Assembly: GCA_016928995.1 (NCBI GenBank)
Contig: JAFGJS010000030.1
Location: 1-64,000, forward strand
DNA: 64,000 nt
Direction of reading: 5' to 3'
Source: Candidatus Sumerlaeota bacterium
GTDB lineage: Bacteria; Sumerlaeota; Sumerlaeia; JAFGJS01
The translations under genes and the position numbers were made by a program. The notes under the pieces are model-generated. The model saw only the letters and a program-made list of their open reading frames with translations, was not told the DNA's origin and did not search any database. Below, one piece after another: positions 53,232-60,988 of this stretch. Within the stretch, counting starts at the first letter, position 1. The number at the start of each line of letters is the position of its first letter.

Positions 53232-54632
53232 TCAAGTCCCTGTATCTATTAACCGATTCATCATGGAAATAGAATTCTGTTTTTGTCTGTAATTCTGTTG
53301 TTCATTTGTTATTACATTTAATGCGTTTATTTTTTGCGTAGCAATGATTAACAATAAAATGACATAGGTGTTGAAATTGCCGGTGCCAAATCCACGCCAA
53401 AATCCCTGTCCGGCAAAACCATTGATCAATACAAATACCATATAAGCGTAAAGCCCTAAAGCAAATTGCACATCGACGGACATTCTGGATTTGCGCATTT
53501 TGTTGAGTCGGTGAATGCCGCAGGCCAAAAAGAGAAGAAACAACACAAAAGCGGCTGTACCTCCTTGTTCGAAAGCAAAGAAATACGAATTATGAATTCC
53601 ATATCCAACCCGGTAACGTAAAGAGTTCAATCCTTCCGATATTGGAGCGACATAAAAACCTGCGCCGATGAACGGGACTGGCAAGCCATCGAACATGTAT
53701 CGATCAATGGAATAGTCAAATCTGATACGATTCATAATGCTGTTTTCTGTATTTCTATAGATCTCGAAGCGTTTGAATCCAAGCGATGCTTGATTCGCGT
53801 CGAAGGAGCGCACATTGAAGCCTGCCAAGTATACAAAGCATGCCGCCATGATCGCGAACACCAGCGATTTGCGCATCAGCATCGGTTTGAGCCACACACT
53901 GACAAGCAAGACAATCGCCGTTCCAGCGATCGCCGCGCGAGACCCGCACGCCAGGGCCGGCCATGCGACAAAGAAGGCCAGTCCGAGGCAAAGCCAACTG
54001 CGCGGCACACTTCGGATGGAAGGAACCAAGGTAAGAGTCATCGCGAATGATAAAACACTGAATAGGCCGATGTGAAAATAGGTCCGTGAAAGCGGACCAA
54101 AGATAGCGCCTTCAAATGACTTTACTGTTTTTCCGCCGGAAATCGCCCATTCAGTGGGTTTGCTGCCATACTGCGGAATGGCATACAGCGCGACAAAAAC
54201 GCCGCCGCAGACTATCAGTTGATGAATGATCTTTTTTTGACGGGCATCCAACGGAATTTGGGTTCCGATATAAATGACAATCAGACCTTCGATATACTTG
54301 GCGGCGAAGAACAATGAAAATTGTCCATATTCCCAAGGGAGAATAGCAATCGTCCACACTGTCGCGCAAAAACAGAAAACCCCCACGATCGAAGCCCAAA
54401 TTCGAAAGAGCCAGGATACCCGTATACCGTGACGCAAATGAGGCAGTACGCCTACGACGCCGATGAGAAACATCACATCGAACAAACGAGGATTCACTCG
54501 GTCATAAGGAGTCGGTTGCCAAAGCGGAAGTTCATAAGCAAAGGACAAGATCAATCCACACAGCCAATAGAATTCCAACCTTCTGGCTTTATGCCTTTGA
54601 AGGTGGGGGGGATTTTCCAATTCTGCTGTCAT
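53232..54632 (-). CDS. Wzy-like O-antigen/exopolysaccharide polymerase
   Basis: 466 residues with about ten or more membrane segments and one long periplasmic loop between about 290 and 345 (FDANQASLGFKRFEIYRNTE, VAPISEGLNSLRYRVGYGIH). This is the pattern of the O-antigen ligase/polymerase (Wzy_C-like) superfamily. HNSYFFAFEQGG is a common motif in such proteins. It would polymerise lipid-linked repeat units in the periplasm. Its ATG shares its first base with the stop of the LamG gene (TGATG), so the two are translationally coupled. Ligase function cannot be excluded. Confidence 0.8.
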   Translation of the reverse strand: MTAELENPPHLQRHKARRLEFYWLCGLILSFAYELPLWQPTPYDRVNPRLFDVMFLIGVVGVLPHLRHGIRVSWLFRIWASIVGVFCFCATVWTIAILPWEYGQFSLFFAAKYIEGLIVIYIGTQIPLDARQKKIIHQLIVCGGVFVALYAIPQYGSKPTEWAISGGKTVKSFEGAIFGPLSRTYFHIGLFSVLSFAMTLTLVPSIRSVPRSWLCLGLAFFVAWPALACGSRAAIAGTAIVLLVSVWLKPMLMRKSLVFAIMAACFVYLAGFNVRSFDANQASLGFKRFEIYRNTENSIMNRIRFDYSIDRYMFDGLPVPFIGAGFYVAPISEGLNSLRYRVGYGIHNSYFFAFEQGGTAAFVLFLLFLACGIHRLNKMRKSRMSVDVQFALGLYAYMVFVLINGFAGQGFWRGFGTGNFNTYVILLLIIATQKINALNVITNEQQNYRQKQNSISMMNRLIDTGT

Positions 54633-55759
54633 CAGCCGTCAGCTCGCATATTAAACAATGTTTGAATTTCATCAGGAGTCAACGCCCGGTCGTATACTCG
54701 GAAATCATCCACAGCCCCTTGATAAGGCCCCCAGCCGTTGTGCCGCATGCCCAGCCGCATGGATTCCGTGGGATTTGAAAAGTCTCCGTCATTGTCTGGA
54801 TTCGTGTTGGCGTACCTTTTGATTCCGTCATACCAATGTTCGATCGTCGTTCCTTGCCGCATAATCGTATAATGGTGAAAGCTGCCATCCAGCGTGCCGG
54901 GCATAATTAAAAACCGGTTGACGGTTCCGTTGTAAAGTTGCATGACCGTCCGTCCGCCATTGCTGGGTTCATATTTTATTTCGATGGTGTGTTTCGAGAG
55001 CGCATACACAACATCGCTGACCGCAGTGGGATTCTGAATCCATACGGCAATCGTGAAATCATGGCCTTCGGCAAAAAGATCGATGGCAAAATCAGCCCCG
55101 AAATCAATCCGGTCATCCACGCCGTCAAACTGCAAGGCCGAAGCGATGACGCCGGAAACGCTGTGCGCAGCGGTGTTCGGATTGCCTCCTGGATCGATAA
55201 AAGTCTGATGCCGCAGGGCTGGCGAGGCGTCATGCACTGTTGAATCAGCGGCATTGTCATCCATTGGCAAATGAATATACAATCCTGGGAATTCCCCGGT
55301 CAACTCAATGTTGCGGATAAAAATGCCGTCCATGAGCGCGGGATTATTGTCATATTGACAAAAACGGATTCGGAATGCCGAGCTGTAAGACAGCCCCCAT
55401 TGCGCAATGGCGGCATCCAAATCGAGTTCGTAGCTTGTAAAGCGATCCGAGCGCAGATGCCGCAAGTCCTGCACCTCATACCAGTCCACGCCATCGGCGC
55501 TGATTGCCACGCCATCGAAATTGGCGTCGCCGGCAAATGGGTTCGGCGGCGGCGCATGGGGTTCATCGCCATATTCCTTCGCCTCAAATGTCAATCGCAG
55601 TTGTTCATAGGCGGTCAAGTCATACGTCAAGGTCACGGCATTGCGGGCATATTCGAAGTCCTGCACTGGATCGGACATATCAATCGACAATCCCGACGGC
55701 GCATGGGAAAGATCGATTCCCGGACCGGATGTTTCGATATGGATCGGTTGGATGTTCAT
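54632..55759 (-). CDS. LamG-domain protein without signal peptide
   Basis: 375 residues. The N-terminal half is a beta-rich domain (LTYDLTAYEQLRLTFEAKEY, DGVAISADGVDWYEVQDL). The C-terminal half is a LamG/concanavalin-type jelly roll with LHLPMDDNAADSTVHDAS, ALQFDGVDDRIDFG, FTIAVWIQNP and GAVDDFRVYDRALTPDEIQ. No signal peptide is visible at MNIQPIHIETSGPGIDL, although such folds are normally extracellular. It directly precedes and overlaps the polymerase gene. A repeat begins 23 bases upstream of its ATG. The function is unknown; glycan binding is the usual role of the fold. Confidence 0.8.
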   Translation of the reverse strand: MNIQPIHIETSGPGIDLSHAPSGLSIDMSDPVQDFEYARNAVTLTYDLTAYEQLRLTFEAKEYGDEPHAPPPNPFAGDANFDGVAISADGVDWYEVQDLRHLRSDRFTSYELDLDAAIAQWGLSYSSAFRIRFCQYDNNPALMDGIFIRNIELTGEFPGLYIHLPMDDNAADSTVHDASPALRHQTFIDPGGNPNTAAHSVSGVIASALQFDGVDDRIDFGADFAIDLFAEGHDFTIAVWIQNPTAVSDVVYALSKHTIEIKYEPSNGGRTVMQLYNGTVNRFLIMPGTLDGSFHHYTIMRQGTTIEHWYDGIKRYANTNPDNDGDFSNPTESMRLGMRHNGWGPYQGAVDDFRVYDRALTPDEIQTLFNMRADG

Positions 55760-55782
55760 TTTTTTTGTTCCTTAAGTAAAAG

Positions 55783-55884
55783 AGGCATTAAGGCAACGAG
55801 GCATCGAGGCATCAAGGCAATAAGGCACTGAGTCTTCCCGAACTGCCTTCAGTTTTGCCTCGATGCCTCGTTGCCTTAATGCCT
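55783..55884. repeat. 8-nt-period repeat with a perfect 29-bp inverted repeat
   Basis: Units of the form AGGCANNN repeat about six times (AGGCATTA, AGGCAACG, AGGCATCG, AGGCATCA, AGGCAATA, AGGCACTG) from 55783. The first 29 nt (55783-55811) reappear as an exact inverted copy at 55856-55884, around a 44-nt loop. The second arm ends at the first base of the four-helix-bundle gene's stop codon. A stem of this length would stop or stabilise the transcript; it may also be one end of a mobile cassette. Confidence 0.75.
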
Positions 55885-56258
55885 TACCACTTTTTCCCAT
55901 TTCTTACCTTCCTGGCTAACGACGCCAGCATCCGTTCAATTTCAGCGAGATCGGCATCCAGTTTTTCAAAGTTGCCACTTTCAAGAAAATGCAGATTGCG
56001 GCATATTTCCAATTGCGTCTGCAACTCATAAACGGAACCAATGGCAATCTGGAGAAAGCGGATATAATCGTTGGTGGAACGGCGGCCATAACCTTCCGCG
56101 ATATTGCTGGGAATCGACACTGCGCATCGTCGCATTTGTGAGACCAATCCGAATTTTTCATCGGATGGGAATGCGCCTGTTTCCATATAAATCCCAGTGA
56201 CCAACTCCATAGCCTTCTGCCAGACGATCAAATCCTTGAACGACCGAATCTCCGCCAT
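55884..56258 (-). CDS. Four-helix bundle protein (S23/IVP family)
   Basis: 124 residues, a complete member of the family first known from 23S rRNA intervening sequences. Diagnostic segments: FKDLIVWQKAMELV, GLVSQMRRCAVSIPSNIAEG, GRRSTNDYIRFLQIAIGS and ELQTQLEICRNL. The protein forms a homo-oligomeric four-helix bundle; its biological role is unknown, and the same fold serves as the Avd accessory protein in diversity-generating retroelements. Here it is free-standing, not in rRNA, and is flanked on both sides by 8-nt-period repeats of one consensus. Confidence 0.93.
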   Translation of the reverse strand: MAEIRSFKDLIVWQKAMELVTGIYMETGAFPSDEKFGLVSQMRRCAVSIPSNIAEGYGRRSTNDYIRFLQIAIGSVYELQTQLEICRNLHFLESGNFEKLDADLAEIERMLASLARKVRNGKKW

Positions 56259-56290
56259 CTTTTCCCAGCCTCCGATTTTGATGGTTACTC

Positions 56291-56347
56291 GTTGCCCTGA
56301 TGCCTCGATCCCTCACTGCCTTGATGCCTAAATGCCTTGTTGCCTTT
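56291..56347. repeat. 8-nt-period repeat upstream of the four-helix-bundle gene
   Basis: On the minus strand the units read AGGCAACA, AGGCATTT, AGGCATCA, AGGCAGTG, AGGGATCG, AGGCATCA, the same consensus as the downstream repeat, and in the orientation of its second arm. It fills the gap between the Fn3 gene's stop (56349) and the four-helix gene. Confidence 0.65.
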
Positions 56348-56348
56348 T

Positions 56349-56957
56349 CTACAAAACCGCCGCCACTGTATTACTCGGCGTCCCTTCTCCCGCCTTGTTT
56401 TGAGCGATGATGCGATACTCCCAGTCCTTGCCGCGCTCCTGATTATTCAAGGTGGCTTCCGTTTCGATGGCCATATTCACAAGCGTCCAATCGCCCGATG
56501 GCCGCTCCCGCCGTTCAATTTTATAAGCCGCCACGGCGCCGCCATCCAGCGGCTTTTTCCAATCCAGAAAGATCCAGCCTTCGCCCTGACGCGGCGCTTC
56601 CAGCGCGCGCGGCTGCCCGGGCGCCTGTAAATCCGTCGGCGCGGCCTTGCCGCCCCAGCCCAATGCGCTCAGTTTCGCATCGTCACGATTCACCGCGTCT
56701 TCCGCATAACGCAGGACCGCTTTCATCGCGGTCGCAAGCTCATGTATTGCAGCACTCTTCACTGCCGTGGCTTGCTCCGCCGCCGCTTGCGCCGCAACCT
56801 GTTCATCGCTGAGTGTGATCAGAGAAGCGAGCAGCGCCTGCAAATCCGTCGAGGAGACCGGCGGCGCGGGAAAATCCGCCGCACTTTCGGTCAAGCCTGT
56901 CACGATGTTCTGGGCCAGCGCCCGGATTTCCGCTTCCCGATCGGGAAATTGTGCCAT
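56349..56957 (-). CDS. Fibronectin type III domain protein
   Basis: 202 residues. Residues 1-105 are a helical, Ala-rich region (FPDREAEIRALAQNIVTGL, TDLQALLASLITLSDEQVAA) ending in DDAKLSALGWGGKA. Residues about 115-202 form one Fn3 domain (PGQPRALEAPRQGEGWIFL, AAYKIERRERPSGDW, WEYRIIAQNKAGEG). This two-part architecture recurs in environmental bacteria. No signal peptide. The function is unknown; the neighbouring LamG gene also lacks an export signal, so the two may belong together. Confidence 0.85.
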   Translation of the reverse strand: MAQFPDREAEIRALAQNIVTGLTESAADFPAPPVSSTDLQALLASLITLSDEQVAAQAAAEQATAVKSAAIHELATAMKAVLRYAEDAVNRDDAKLSALGWGGKAAPTDLQAPGQPRALEAPRQGEGWIFLDWKKPLDGGAVAAYKIERRERPSGDWTLVNMAIETEATLNNQERGKDWEYRIIAQNKAGEGTPSNTVAAVL

Positions 56958-57179
56958 GATACAATCCTCCTGTGGTTAGGTTTGGCATTTGAAGTTTATC
57001 TTGCCGCGAGAGGACTTTACCAAACAAAACACGGGCTTCAACCTTTTTTGTCCTATCTCCAGCAATTATAATTAATGAACGGCGCCGCTCATATTGCCGC
57101 TATTGATTTGTGTTTTATAAACTACTTAATTTCAAGCATATATGATTGATTGGAGATTGTTGGCATCATAAATCATACT

Positions 57180-57431
57180 GAAAATGTCACGTTTTCAACT
57201 GGAAATGCCACATTCCCGGTTGGAAATGTCACATTCCGAACTGGAAATGCCACATTTTCAATTGGGAATGCCATATTTCCAACAGGAAATGCCATGTTTT
57301 TGATTAGGAATGCCGCGTTTTCAACTGGAAATGCCATATTCCGAACAGGGAATGCCGCATTTCAAACGGGAGTTGCTATGTTTCTGATAGGAGATGCTGT
57401 ATTCTTAACTGAAAATGCCGGATTTCCAGTT
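57180..57431. repeat. Twelve-unit 21-bp tandem repeat
   Basis: Twelve uninterrupted 21-nt units, consensus GGAAATGCCACATTTCCAACT, diverged but never shifted in register. Each unit is itself a near-hairpin, GGAAATG...CATTTCC. On the plus strand the register is open from TTG 57150 to TGA 57443 and reads as a heptapeptide repeat G-N-A-x-F-x-T; the minus strand is also open over about the first half and reads a related heptapeptide. No ribosome binding site or ATG supports translation. The repeat occupies most of the 573-bp gap between the Fn3 gene and the next GT4 gene; the rest shows nothing. Confidence 0.85.
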
Positions 57432-57530
57432 CGCGGCGCTTGATTTCAGAAACCGAGTTCGACAATCCTCTCGCACAGTGAGGATAGAATGAGAGTTAAA
57501 GAAAAATTGTGAAATAATCTTATACAGTTT

Positions 57531-58679
57531 TCAATTTTCGAAACGGGAATAGATTTCTTCCAATCGCCGGCCTTGTTGCGCGGCTTCATAGTTTTTTTCA
57601 ATGTGCTTGCGGGCCTGCTCGCCGAATTTCAAGCGTGTCTCCGGCTCTAGCGCAAGGCGGCAGATGAACTCTGTCAACGCATCGCTGTTGCGCTCCGGCG
57701 CCAGCAATCCGGTTTTGTCGTGCAGCACCACTTCGGGGATGTCGGCATGCGTGGTGGAGACCACTGGCAGCCCCGAAGCGCCGGCCTCGATGATCGCCAC
57801 TGGCGCGCCGCCCTCCGTGTCGCCATTGGCGGCCGTCACGCTTGGTGAAAGAAATAGATCCGCCTGGTGCAGCGCATCGAGAAAAAAATCATGCGGCTGA
57901 TAACCCGTCCATGTGATCTCCTGCTCGATGCCAAGCTCGCCGGCCAGCGCATGCAAAGGCTCTTTCAGCACGCCGTCGCCGATTACAGTCGTTGCGATGC
58001 GCAGCTTTGGCAGTCTTTCGCGAGTCTGCGACAAAGCGCGCAAGGCATATTCGATTCCTTTTTTCTCCTTGAATGTTCCGGCGATCAACACGCGCAACAT
58101 GCCCGGCTTCGGTTCGCGCGGCGCGTAAGCGATGCGATCCAGTTCCGTCCCCAAATGATGCACGACGATTTTATCTTCCGGGCATCCCAAGCCGGTGAGG
58201 ATCGCCTTCATGTTCGTTCCCTCGACGATGAACAGATCGCCCTCCTCGAACAAGCGCGCATACCTTCTGCGCCATAAGGGAATTCGAGGCAAGATGCCCA
58301 CGTCGTATCCATAAAATCGTGTGACGAGCGGCAGATGATGTTTGCGCTTTAAGCCCAACGCGAAGAATCCATCCCAGCCGAAATGTGCATGCAGGAATAT
58401 CGGCGGCAACTCGCGCATCGCCGCGGAATAACAACGAAAATCCACTGGCGGCTGGAAGCCCAGGCGCCGCACCAGTCGCTCATAATATGATGTCGGCTTA
58501 CCGGCGCTTTGGGGATTTCGAGAAACAAAAATGCGATCAAGCGGATAGGCATCGAGATTTTTCGTCCGCTGCGTCATGATATATGGTTCATAGCGCTTGA
58601 CGTATTTGAGTTGAGTGTAAAGCCAATTCAGCGTATGGCCCAGATATTCCGGGATCATGTGTGCAATGTATTTAGGCAT
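57531..58679 (-). CDS. GT4 glycosyltransferase
   Basis: 382 residues. The N-terminus IAHMIPEYLGHTLNWLYTQL, then PIFLHAHFGWDGFFALGLKR, LPLVTRFYGYDVGI, VEGTNMKAILTGLGCP, VLIAGTFKEKKGIEYALRAL and EX7E in DTEGGAPVAIIEAGASGLP. The wording resembles WcaL/colanic-acid-type glycosyltransferases of exopolysaccharide loci. Three bases separate it from the methyltransferase gene upstream. Confidence 0.9.
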   Translation of the reverse strand: MPKYIAHMIPEYLGHTLNWLYTQLKYVKRYEPYIMTQRTKNLDAYPLDRIFVSRNPQSAGKPTSYYERLVRRLGFQPPVDFRCYSAAMRELPPIFLHAHFGWDGFFALGLKRKHHLPLVTRFYGYDVGILPRIPLWRRRYARLFEEGDLFIVEGTNMKAILTGLGCPEDKIVVHHLGTELDRIAYAPREPKPGMLRVLIAGTFKEKKGIEYALRALSQTRERLPKLRIATTVIGDGVLKEPLHALAGELGIEQEITWTGYQPHDFFLDALHQADLFLSPSVTAANGDTEGGAPVAIIEAGASGLPVVSTTHADIPEVVLHDKTGLLAPERNSDALTEFICRLALEPETRLKFGEQARKHIEKNYEAAQQGRRLEEIYSRFEN

Positions 58680-58682
58680 GCT

Positions 58683-59420
58683 TTATTCTTTCTTTTTCCG
58701 CGCGACGACCATATACATCCATGTCCATTGCTCAGTCCTGTCGATTTTATCAAGGACATACGCTGTCGCCTGGATCATCAGCGAAAGAATGGAAATGATC
58801 CGGATCCAATGCAAAAATCCGCGATTCAGGCGATTGATGTTGTAGGCAAACAGCTGTCCGAACGTGACCCAGAAGCCGGAAAGCGGCTTGATTTCGATGA
58901 TTTCGAAACCAGCTTTTTCGAAAAGATATTTTAATCCATACTTTGAATAGCGGTAAAAATCCCTTGGCTCTTCATGCAGATGCCAGATGAAAGGAACGGA
59001 GTATATTGCGATGCCGCTTGGCTTGAGCACACGCCAGCATTCACGCAAAGCCTGCTCAGGCTCTTCGAGATGTTCCAGCACAGCGGTGCAAAGCGCGGAG
59101 TCGAACTCACCGTCATGAGCAGGAATGTCATAAGCCGTGCCGAAGCGATCGATATTTGATTTGTTATGAAGGGTCGCCTCATGATCAATGCCAACATGCT
59201 GAGTGATAAAGGGTGAGAGCATCTTTTCGAATGGCTTTATTCCGCAACCGATATCAACCAAAGATCCGCTAAAATATTTTTGGCTCATGCATTGCAGTTC
59301 TTTTTGCAGAATTCCTTGGACGAGCAGATTTAATGAGGAAGCGTTGACTATTCCCAACATTGGATCGTATACCTCGTCATTGTTTATCAAAATGAGTTTT
59401 AACATTTTTTCGGAGTACAT
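58683..59420 (-). CDS. Class I SAM-dependent methyltransferase
   Basis: 245 residues. SAM-binding motif I SGSLVDIGCGIKPFEKML, post-I Asp in HVGIDHEATLH, motif II DSALCTAVLEHLEEPEQALRE and motif III LKPSGIAIYSVPFIWHLHEE. Methyltransferase_11 type. The gene overlaps the upstream acyltransferase gene by 44 bp if the first ATG is used; an internal ATG at 59405 reduces the overlap to 29 bp. In this locus it should O- or N-methylate a sugar of the polymer. Confidence 0.88.
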   Translation of the reverse strand: MYSEKMLKLILINNDEVYDPMLGIVNASSLNLLVQGILQKELQCMSQKYFSGSLVDIGCGIKPFEKMLSPFITQHVGIDHEATLHNKSNIDRFGTAYDIPAHDGEFDSALCTAVLEHLEEPEQALRECWRVLKPSGIAIYSVPFIWHLHEEPRDFYRYSKYGLKYLFEKAGFEIIEIKPLSGFWVTFGQLFAYNINRLNRGFLHWIRIISILSLMIQATAYVLDKIDRTEQWTWMYMVVARKKKE

Positions 59421-59949
59421 TTGCTGGCGTTCCGCCGACTAAAACGTTTTCAGGAACGTCTTTTGTGACAACTGCTCCTGCGGCAATGACAGCGCCATTT
59501 CCGATGGCGACTCCGGGGCTAATGACAGCATTCGCAAAGATCGTCACATCATCACCGATTCGAACGGGAGCGAAGATGTGCCGGTCAAAGCGTTCTGTGT
59601 AATCGGTGCGGCTGGCGAATATTCCAACTCCGGGGCCGCAGTCAAAGTTGCGCCCAATTTCGATTCCGCCAGGACCGCACGCGTAAATCACGCAATTGGG
59701 CGAGATGACGCCATTATCGCCGATTGCGAGGCTGCCCGAATGATCACACCACTCCATGCCGCCAAGGTGCAGAACAGAGCCAAATTGGATGATGACATGA
59801 TCTCCCAGCATGAGGTTGTCAAGATCTCCCTTAATATCGACATTGTCCTCAATGCAACACGATGGAAATTTCTTTTGGATATGCAATCGAATCATTTGTC
59901 TTCGAAGGTCTTGCCGGAACTGTCTGATCATGCAGCGGATGATATTCAT
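59377..59949 (-). CDS. Left-handed beta-helix (hexapeptide) acyltransferase
   Basis: 190 residues from ATG 59949, with AAGGA upstream and coupled to the preceding stop (ATGA); a longer in-frame reading to 60075 lies inside that gene. Hexapeptide repeats fill residues about 35-180 (NVDIKGDLDNLMLGDHVIIQ, GVISPNCVIYACGPGGIEIG, GNGAVIAAGAVVTKDVPEN). The C-terminal VPENVLVGGTPANVLRK is the standard end of WbbJ/Maa-type O-acetyltransferases. It likely acetylates a sugar of the repeat unit. Confidence 0.9.
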   Translation of the reverse strand: MNIIRCMIRQFRQDLRRQMIRLHIQKKFPSCCIEDNVDIKGDLDNLMLGDHVIIQFGSVLHLGGMEWCDHSGSLAIGDNGVISPNCVIYACGPGGIEIGRNFDCGPGVGIFASRTDYTERFDRHIFAPVRIGDDVTIFANAVISPGVAIGNGAVIAAGAVVTKDVPENVLVGGTPANVLRKNVKTHFDKQ

Positions 59950-60962
59950 GATTTGTGTTCCTTGTGTGATTTCTGCGAGAGGACTTTTTTCGCTCTCCTT
60001 AATGCTCCCTTCATTTTGCCTTGCGCTGTCACATAGCCCTTTGCGATAGGCGGCATCATCGTAACCACTGGGCAAGACAGTTGTTGCGCGCCAAAACTTT
60101 CCTTGAACTTCACAACCCCTTCATGGCCTCCGCTAGGATTGAAATCAAACCATTTGTATCCTGCCTGTTTGTAATATTGAATGAGATTAAAATATAGAAA
60201 CTCGTAGGGCTTCATCGTTAATGCATCGGTGTCCGCTATGGCCAGCCATGACACGACATGGCGTCCCATTTTCAAAAAAGGCCCTGCGCAGACTAATTGA
60301 TCCGATGGCGTGAATACGCCCCAAAAATCGCATCCTTCCGATAGACAGACATCGCGAAGAAAATTCAGGTTATATAAACTACTCGCCCTATCCCATCGAT
60401 TGATACAACTTTTATAGATATTATAGTAATCTTCTATAGATTCACGTCCGATTTTGCGTAATTGCAACTGGTTCCTATCCGCGATGCGCACCTTGCGAGG
60501 AATCTGCTTTCGATTCATGCCGGAAATCAATTGTTCCAAGGGTTGTTCCAAATCAAGCGCCTGAGTGAAATCGTTTCTGATCGATCCTGCGCACTCTTTG
60601 AGAAGCGGGTGGAAAGGATTATCGCGCACGTAATAACAGCGTAAAGAGGCAATGAACTCAAGCATAGCCGCTCGGTCCTGTTCGGAAATCGCTCCTTCGA
60701 CCAGATAACCGCCATACGTGCCTAATGGCGATGAGATATAATGACGCCATAACCCTCCGGCGATGCCTGCTGAGGCCAGGGGCAGCAGCACACGCCGTTT
60801 TTCGTCGAGGAGAATCAGTTTCGGCGTCAATCGAAGTTTTCGCGCATGGGCGACCATTTCATACCAAGTGCGAGAATGAAAATAGGTGGCGTGGCAATTG
60901 CGGCTGACAAAATCATCCCATTCATCGTTGGTCGCTGGACGAATCTGTTGGATCACTTGCAT
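59946..60962 (-). CDS. FemAB/GNAT-like acyl or aminoacyl transferase
   Basis: 338 residues from ATG 60962, where the family-like start MQVIQQIRPATNDEWDDFV begins; earlier in-frame ATGs at 61028 and 61007 would overlap the upstream gene and also lack a good ribosome site. It has two GNAT-like halves: ATYFHSRTWYEMVAHA and LILLDEKRRVLLPLAS first, then MNRKQIPRKVRIADRNQLQL and WGVFTPSDQLVCAGPFLKMG. It ends with KWFDFNPSGGHEGVVKFKES, the FemAB/BioF2-like signature. In glycan loci such proteins attach amino acids or acyl groups to amino sugars. Confidence 0.8.
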   Translation of the reverse strand: MQVIQQIRPATNDEWDDFVSRNCHATYFHSRTWYEMVAHARKLRLTPKLILLDEKRRVLLPLASAGIAGGLWRHYISSPLGTYGGYLVEGAISEQDRAAMLEFIASLRCYYVRDNPFHPLLKECAGSIRNDFTQALDLEQPLEQLISGMNRKQIPRKVRIADRNQLQLRKIGRESIEDYYNIYKSCINRWDRASSLYNLNFLRDVCLSEGCDFWGVFTPSDQLVCAGPFLKMGRHVVSWLAIADTDALTMKPYEFLYFNLIQYYKQAGYKWFDFNPSGGHEGVVKFKESFGAQQLSCPVVTMMPPIAKGYVTAQGKMKGALRRAKKVLSQKSHKEHKS

Positions 60963-60988
60963 TTCCTCGTGAGTGTTGTTGCACCGGC

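Noticed and set aside
55884-56258. Diversity-generating retroelement accessory gene (Avd)
   Set aside because: The fold is shared, but there is no reverse transcriptase, template repeat or variable repeat in the window.
57180-57431. CRISPR array
   Set aside because: The 21-bp units are contiguous, diverged and have no spacers; no cas gene is present.
57150-57443. A protein-coding gene for a heptapeptide-repeat protein
   Set aside because: The frame is open but starts only at TTG, without a ribosome binding site, and the other strand is partly open too. I list it as a repeat, with the coding option noted.
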